The translations under genes were made by a program, and so were the position numbers. Positions 59,492 through 64,000 of a stretch of 64,000 nt of DNA are shown in pieces. The notes below the pieces were generated by a model. It was not told the origin of the DNA. It was given only the letters and a program-made list of their open reading frames with translations, and searched no databases. The stretch is from Ancrocorticia sp047501485 (GTDB lineage: Bacteria; Actinomycetota; Actinomycetes; Actinomycetales; Actinomycetaceae): positions 620,001-684,000 of the forward strand of contig JAZDRN010000001.1 of NCBI GenBank assembly GCA_047501485.1, read 5' to 3'. Position 1 is the first letter of the stretch. Each line of letters begins with the position of its first letter.

Positions 59492-60319
59492 TCACTTCAT
59501 ATCGTCGCGGTCCAGTAAGGTCAGGAGGCAACCGACTCCTGTGGCGATTCCTCCGATGACGATGAGAATGACCCCCAGAACAAACGCGACGTCCGAGCCG
59601 ATGGGCGTCTGACCGTATCTCAACATGGTGATGAGCCAGCCGAGCCGATCGGGAAATTCGCTGAGTTCTTGGTCCGAGAATGTCCACAGCGCGATGCCGA
59701 GGATGAGTGGCGACAACCCTATGAATACCAAGCGGGTGGCGAGATTCTGGTTCTTGGGGGAGATCTTCTCGATCTTGCTTCCCTCGGCAGCCATGGCGGG
59801 CTTCTTCCACGCAAGCAGGGGCAAGCCCACGAGGAGGATGAGGGAGAGCGAAATAAGCGACCCTCCGAGGTAGGAGAAGAGCGCGGGGAGAAAGATATAG
59901 GCCGCACCCTCGATATCCATCTCGTAGAACATCGTGCTGGAGTTATGTGAGGCCACGGCGACCTGGGCTTGGACGGTCGGTATGAATTTGGAGACAACCA
60001 TGGACGCGCCCACGGCGAGTGCCGGTGCAACGGGCGCGGCGAGGCAGCCCAGGACGAATCCCTTCGCACGGGTATGAGCGTCGCCTCCGCGCGAGTCCGA
60101 TCCCCAGAGGGAACGCAGTGAGATCCACGCACCGCCAATGCCGAAGCCGCTGACCATGAGCATGGGTACGAAAATGCTGTCTTGCCCGAAGCCGGCGAGA
60201 TAGCTGAAAATCCCGATGACGGCGAGCAGGCTCGTGAGAGCTATCAGAATCCCATTGGTTCCGGAGAAGAGGAAAGATCTGTTCCGAGGGCTTGACGATT
60301 CCGCGTGACTCTTGCTCAT
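59492..60319 (-). CDS. Integral membrane protein, unknown family
   Basis: This 275-aa protein has about six hydrophobic segments: GILIALTSLLAVIGIFSYLAG, SIFVPMLMVSGFGIGGAWI, GCLAAPVAPALAVGASMVV, LISLSLILLVGLPLLAW, LVFIGLSPLILGIALWTF, and VLGVILIVIGGIATGVGCLL. No motif is recognised. It lies between the LD-carboxypeptidase gene and the large LuxR gene and is on the same strand as the latter. Confidence 0.6.
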   Translation of the reverse strand: MSKSHAESSSPRNRSFLFSGTNGILIALTSLLAVIGIFSYLAGFGQDSIFVPMLMVSGFGIGGAWISLRSLWGSDSRGGDAHTRAKGFVLGCLAAPVAPALAVGASMVVSKFIPTVQAQVAVASHNSSTMFYEMDIEGAAYIFLPALFSYLGGSLISLSLILLVGLPLLAWKKPAMAAEGSKIEKISPKNQNLATRLVFIGLSPLILGIALWTFSDQELSEFPDRLGWLITMLRYGQTPIGSDVAFVLGVILIVIGGIATGVGCLLTLLDRDDMK

Positions 60320-60788
60320 ATGCTCATGGCTCCGGCTCTCTCGTTGCTTTGACGAGCGCTATTCAAACACGGCGGCTTCGATCCGAGAACATACGGGATG
60401 GCATGTGGACTCCCGGCCTGTGATTTCTCGTCTTGCTCGGCGGGCGGAGCGATGCCCGTATTGCGGAGCTGTGGGTATGGAGAACGGGCAAGACTTCACC
60501 GCGGCCGCTTCTGCCACACGAGGCCGAACGCAGCACCCGGAACGCGTGATATTCCGAGTGGGACTACATTCCGAGAGCGCCGATGTGGCGTCTCCCGGTG
60601 TACGTATGCTGCTTTGGGATTCTACGGTGACTCGAAGCGAGTCCCCACCGCTGTGTAGCACCCGTACTCCATACCCAATGTTCAAGTGCTTGCTCAGCGC
60701 TGAACACATAGCCACACTAGCTGAGCCAGGCCGGGTTCTGACAAGCGGAAACAGGGTTCATGATGGGTTTTCACCCCGAAATTCACCC
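60320..60788. other. 469-base gap with no supported gene
   Basis: Open frames occur on both strands but none has a ribosome site or a recognisable domain. The sequence contains a RCPYCGAVG stretch in one plus-strand frame, which looks like a zinc-ribbon fragment but stands alone. It may hold a decayed gene. No strong hairpin was seen. Confidence 0.3.
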
Positions 60789-63368
60789 CTAGGTTTCCAA
60801 GAGTCTCAGCTCGGCGGCTAGAGCCACCGCCTCGTCTCTACCCGAGACTCCGAGTTTGCGATATATGCTTCGGAGCTGGCTCTTGATGGTGTTGTGCGAG
60901 ACGTACAGCTCCTGTGCGATATCGGCGAGGGTCGCGTTCGTGGTCAGGTGCTGCAGCACGAGTTGCTCGCGCTGGGTGAGTGCTGTTCGGATGCGCTGCG
61001 TGAATGGTTGCTCCATGGCGGTCGGGGTCACGATGCCCGCCTCTACTAGCAGCTCTGATATCTCGCCGTAGGGCACGAGAACCAGCGGGGTCTGCAGGCC
61101 ATTGCGGCTCATGATGCGGCTTGCGCGCCGGACATGGCGCAGCGCCTGATCCGTGGTGCCCAGGCGCTGGGAGGCGACCGCCGCAAGAAGCAAGGATTCC
61201 GCCGCTTGACGTAGCGTATGTGGCATCTGGCGGGTTGAGAAGGCGAGGTCGAGCGCGGCTGCGCTGCGTCCGGCGGCCAATTCCAACCGCGCTCGCGACA
61301 AGACGGTTGCGGCGCCTTGAGGGGCCTTCTTCAGGATGTTCTCGGCTTTGCCGAAGTCCCCCGCAGCGTGAGCGAGATCGGCATGCATGGCTCGATAGTT
61401 GAGGTTCGCCCAAGAACTCGTGCGTGTTCCGGCGGAGGAGGCCACAAGCTGGTCGTAATCCTCGTAGCCAGCCGGAAGGTCTCCCTCGACGAGGCTTATG
61501 AGCCCCTCGACCCACGCGAGAATGGGCCAGTATTCGAAGGTTATCGGCAGAATCCGCAAGGGGATGAGCGCTCGGTGAGCTCCGGCCGTATCCCCCTCCT
61601 CGAGTGCGATGAGAGCGCCGGTCATGTGGTAGCTCGCGGCAACGATGGATTTGTTCCAGCCATTCGGAAGGTCATGCGAGAAAGAATCGATCGTGTTCGT
61701 GGACAGGCTCATCCTTCCCATGAGGGCGTGACTGAACGCCACTAGGCTAAGTCCGTGCCGGGTTCTCCCTGCATGGTCGTCACGCATCCGGAGTTCGTTG
61801 TGGGCTATAGCATCGTCCAAGCGGCCGTCGAGGATATCGGTGACGACGATCTGTATGAGAACCGGATAGGCCTTCGTACCGATCGTCTCGATCTCCCGTG
61901 GCGACATCCGATGATATCGGTTCGCTAGTTCCGCGCCGAGATCAGCGGCCTCGTGGTATTCGCGGATAGCGCGACAGGTTCCGAATCGGGGAGTCAGTGC
62001 TAGAAAATCGCGGGCGGTGTTCTCTTTCTCCGAGAGGTGTATCGGTTCGGCGAGAACCCAACCGGCAAGCTGCAGCATGCGGGCCGAGGTGCGTCTCTCG
62101 CGCTCGCTCAGGACGATGATGAGCATGGTCGCGAGTGTGGTGTGCTCTTTCAACACGGAATCGGGTACTGTGCGCAGGAGCCAGAAGAGGTCGTCGATCC
62201 GATAGGTGCTGAGCGCGGAGAATTCCTTGACGAAGAAGGGCCAGACGTGTTCGTAGGCTTCCGCCTCCAGAAATAGTTCGATGGCTGTGACGGGATCTCC
62301 CCAGGGTGCCATGAGAAGAGCCGCGGAGAGCTTGGTCCGCTTGATCTCCTCCGGAGGGAGCTCCCTTTCCGCCCAGCTACTGAGCGCGGCTCGCGCAACC
62401 GTATGGAAAGAGAAGGTGAGGCGGGGGCCCACGTGAGAGAAGGTTCCGAAACCTTGGGCTGCCAGATCCTTGAGAAGGCTCAGCACACAGGGGCTACCGA
62501 TTATTTCCTCTGCTATCGGTCGGTCGATGACGGGAACCAGCGAGAGTGTAAGAGCGTGATAGTAATCGGTGTCGGAGCCGAAAGCCGGGCGGAGGTTGTC
62601 GTGGAGCGCCTGGGCTACCCTCTCCATGACGCATTCGTCGTGCCCGTTATGTGATCTGGAGGCATTCTCCTGCGAGAGTGTGCTCAACGCTATCCGGGAG
62701 GCTAGAAGATTACCCGAGGTGAGCTGTTGTACGGTCTCCAGCTCATCGGAGGAGATGGAGTAGCTGGCTGCCCGCGAGAGTTCCTCGAACTCATCCGCTG
62801 TCAGCGCCATCTCTTGGGAGGAGATGACGTGGGTTCCCAGTCGTAGTGCGCGGGTGCCGGTGTCGAACGTGGTCGGTGTACGGGTGAGTCCGATGAATCT
62901 CAGGCCAGGACAATGTTCGACGATATAGCCGAGGTCTTCGCAGGCGTCCGTATCCAACAGGTGCAAGTCGTCCACCACCACAAGCGGAGGCCGGGACACC
63001 GTGTTAAGAGTATCGGTGATGGCGACGGCGGCGTCCGCCGGCGGTTTCTCGCCCTCGATGATCCGCTCCAGCGCGCTGTCATGGGAGACGATACCCAGAT
63101 CGAGGATAGATTCGGCGAGACGGTGAAGGAACGAAAGCCGTGACCTCCTGTTGGAGTCGATCGTTATCCAGACGATCTGGCTCTCCTGGCCCTCGCGTCG
63201 TGGAGTGTTGATCCATGTGGACACCAGGGTGGTCTTGCCTGCCCCGCCCTCCGCTTGCACGATTGTCACCCGGTGGCCCTCGTCCAAGAGCTTGTGCAGA
63301 CGTGAGCGACCGATATAGCCGTGTGGGCGGAGGGACTCCTGCTGGTTATCGGGGTTCGCGCTAGACAT
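60789..63368 (-). CDS. MalT-type large ATP-dependent LuxR regulator
   Basis: This 859-aa protein has an N-terminal NTPase domain with Walker A EGGAGKTT (about 40-47) and Walker B PLVVVDDLHLLD (about 127-138), a long helical TPR-like middle region (about 390-760), and a C-terminal LuxR HTH: LTQREQLVLQHLTTNATLADIAQELYVSHNTIKSQLRSIYRKLGVSGRDEAV. This is the LAL/MalT (STAND) layout, in which binding of an inducer triggers ATP-dependent oligomer formation and promoter activation. Its target genes are not obvious in the window. Confidence 0.88.
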   Translation of the reverse strand: MSSANPDNQQESLRPHGYIGRSRLHKLLDEGHRVTIVQAEGGAGKTTLVSTWINTPRREGQESQIVWITIDSNRRSRLSFLHRLAESILDLGIVSHDSALERIIEGEKPPADAAVAITDTLNTVSRPPLVVVDDLHLLDTDACEDLGYIVEHCPGLRFIGLTRTPTTFDTGTRALRLGTHVISSQEMALTADEFEELSRAASYSISSDELETVQQLTSGNLLASRIALSTLSQENASRSHNGHDECVMERVAQALHDNLRPAFGSDTDYYHALTLSLVPVIDRPIAEEIIGSPCVLSLLKDLAAQGFGTFSHVGPRLTFSFHTVARAALSSWAERELPPEEIKRTKLSAALLMAPWGDPVTAIELFLEAEAYEHVWPFFVKEFSALSTYRIDDLFWLLRTVPDSVLKEHTTLATMLIIVLSERERRTSARMLQLAGWVLAEPIHLSEKENTARDFLALTPRFGTCRAIREYHEAADLGAELANRYHRMSPREIETIGTKAYPVLIQIVVTDILDGRLDDAIAHNELRMRDDHAGRTRHGLSLVAFSHALMGRMSLSTNTIDSFSHDLPNGWNKSIVAASYHMTGALIALEEGDTAGAHRALIPLRILPITFEYWPILAWVEGLISLVEGDLPAGYEDYDQLVASSAGTRTSSWANLNYRAMHADLAHAAGDFGKAENILKKAPQGAATVLSRARLELAAGRSAAALDLAFSTRQMPHTLRQAAESLLLAAVASQRLGTTDQALRHVRRASRIMSRNGLQTPLVLVPYGEISELLVEAGIVTPTAMEQPFTQRIRTALTQREQLVLQHLTTNATLADIAQELYVSHNTIKSQLRSIYRKLGVSGRDEAVALAAELRLLET

Positions 63369-63727
63369 GGTTCATCGCGAAAGAGGAAGCCGCCAGCGTG
63401 CTGTTCACAACGTATCGGAGCGATCCCATATAACGTCCTCCTGACAGACAGGCTACGGTGACACAGCGGAGCCACAACCATGTCGGGAAACGCTGCCGCC
63501 CGCCATGCGCAACTGAGAACATCGTACCGGAACGGGCATGTGAAAAGCTGAGATCTCCGGGCGACCGTGGACCGTGTGAGCCTCAGTCACCTCTCTGATG
63601 ATCGCGGGATGCACTTGCGTGGCATGGTGCTTGGCAAAGGCATTATTCTGGTGGCGGGCCAGCACGAGGCCCCGGACGAGGGAGCCGTACCCGGTGAGCG
63701 ACAAGACGGCCAGCCAAGGATGGGACG
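63369..63727. other. 359-base divergent gap
   Basis: This stretch separates the LuxR regulator (minus) from the acetyltransferase gene (plus) and should hold both promoters. I see no supported gene and no convincing operator. Confidence 0.3.
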
Positions 63728-64000
63728 ATGCCTGCGAATCTGGTTCGCTGTACCGAATACGACGTCGACGAACTGGCTCATGTCAGTGCTGAGACCTTCG
63801 TCGAGGCTTTCGGCGATCAGAACAGCGCGGAGGATCTTGACGCGTACATGCGTAAAGCGTTCGCGCGTGAAAAGCTTGTGGATGAACTCGGGAACCGAGG
63901 GTCCCTTTTCTTCCTGGCCTACTTGGATGGGGAGTTGGCCGGGTATCTGAAGCTGAATCTGGGTGAGGCGCAGAGCGAAGATATTGGCTCGTGCGCACTG
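63728..64000 (+). CDS. PaiA-like GNAT acetyltransferase (partial, 3' end outside window)
   Basis: The first 91 codons read as a GNAT-family N-acetyltransferase. SAETFVEAFGDQNSAEDLDAYM, then FAREKLVDELGNRGSLFFLAYLDGELAGYLKLNLGEAQSE closely follows the pattern of PaiA-type polyamine or related acetyltransferases. ATG 63728 has AAGGA about 8 bases upstream. The acetyl-CoA-binding half lies beyond the window. Confidence 0.8.
   Translation, partial: MPANLVRCTEYDVDELAHVSAETFVEAFGDQNSAEDLDAYMRKAFAREKLVDELGNRGSLFFLAYLDGELAGYLKLNLGEAQSEDIGSCAL

Overview
The window reads as chromosomal DNA from a high-GC Gram-positive bacterium of the phylum Actinomycetota, most likely in or near the Actinomycetaceae. 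Pointers are the tandem AdnA/AdnB-type helicase-nucleases, a Tad pilus cluster of the Rv3654c-Rv3660c type, ftsEX next to an M23 hydrolase and smpB, the DUF3039/helicase pair, the pncB-clpS-DUF2017-murI-MBL-rph-rdgB block (same order as M. tuberculosis Rv1330c-Rv1341, minus some genes), DtxR-like boxes, GTG/TTG starts, and many leaderless promoters. No tRNA, rRNA, CRISPR array or insertion sequence was found. One structural RNA gene, tmRNA (ssrA), lies on the minus strand at 21050-21418.

Layout. 1-3782: tail of an adnA-like gene and adnB-like gene, then convergent genes for a degenerate phosphotransferase and a class IV aminotransferase. 5.8-10.4 kb: Tad/Flp pilus operon (ATPase, two membrane platform proteins, Flp-like pilin, three TadE/G-like pseudopilins). 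10.4-15.3 kb: prfB, ftsE, ftsX, an EnvC-like M23 hydrolase, smpB. 15.4-18.0 kb: DUF2207 membrane protein and a lipoprotein. 18.1-20.9 kb: a metal-chelate (FecCD) ABC importer under a promoter with a Fur/Zur-like operator. 21-26.8 kb: tmRNA, an MFS permease, a TetR gene divergent from an ABC-2 drug-type exporter, and a small NTF2-like gene. 26.8-31.6 kb: accessory island of lower GC with a broken VOC gene, an AbiEi antitoxin without its toxin, a KAP P-loop NTPase, and a complete AbiEi/AbiEii pair facing the other way. 31.7-33.6 kb: flavodoxin/TetR pair. 33.6-36.8 kb: PfkB kinase, GH4 6-phospho-glycosidase, PIG-L deacetylase. 36.9-41.5 kb: lytic transglycosylase, then an ABC exporter divergent from its likely two-component system. 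41.6-45.5 kb: OafA/SGNH acyltransferase divergent from a secreted FG-GAP/NlpC-P60 protein.

45.6-64 kb: hexose-6-phosphate mutarotase, HU, DUF3039 and helicase, the conserved pncB-to-rdgB block, a GH1 6-phospho-beta-glucosidase, a HugZ/DUF2470-like gene and an eight-cysteine DUF1540 gene each with a DtxR-like box, an LD-carboxypeptidase, a membrane protein, a large MalT-type LuxR regulator, and the start of a PaiA-like acetyltransferase.

Three themes stand out. First, twelve start codons sit 6 or 7 bases after a TANNNT hexamer, so leaderless transcription looks common here. Second, the KAP NTPase lies exactly where the toxin of an AbiE operon should be, translationally chained to an orphan AbiEi, with a second AbiE module beside it; this is the best candidate for an undescribed defence arrangement. 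Third, two neighbouring genes share DtxR-type boxes, while the FecCD importer carries a Fur/Zur-type palindrome, which suggests separate metal regulons. All calls come from reading the sequence; no database search was run.
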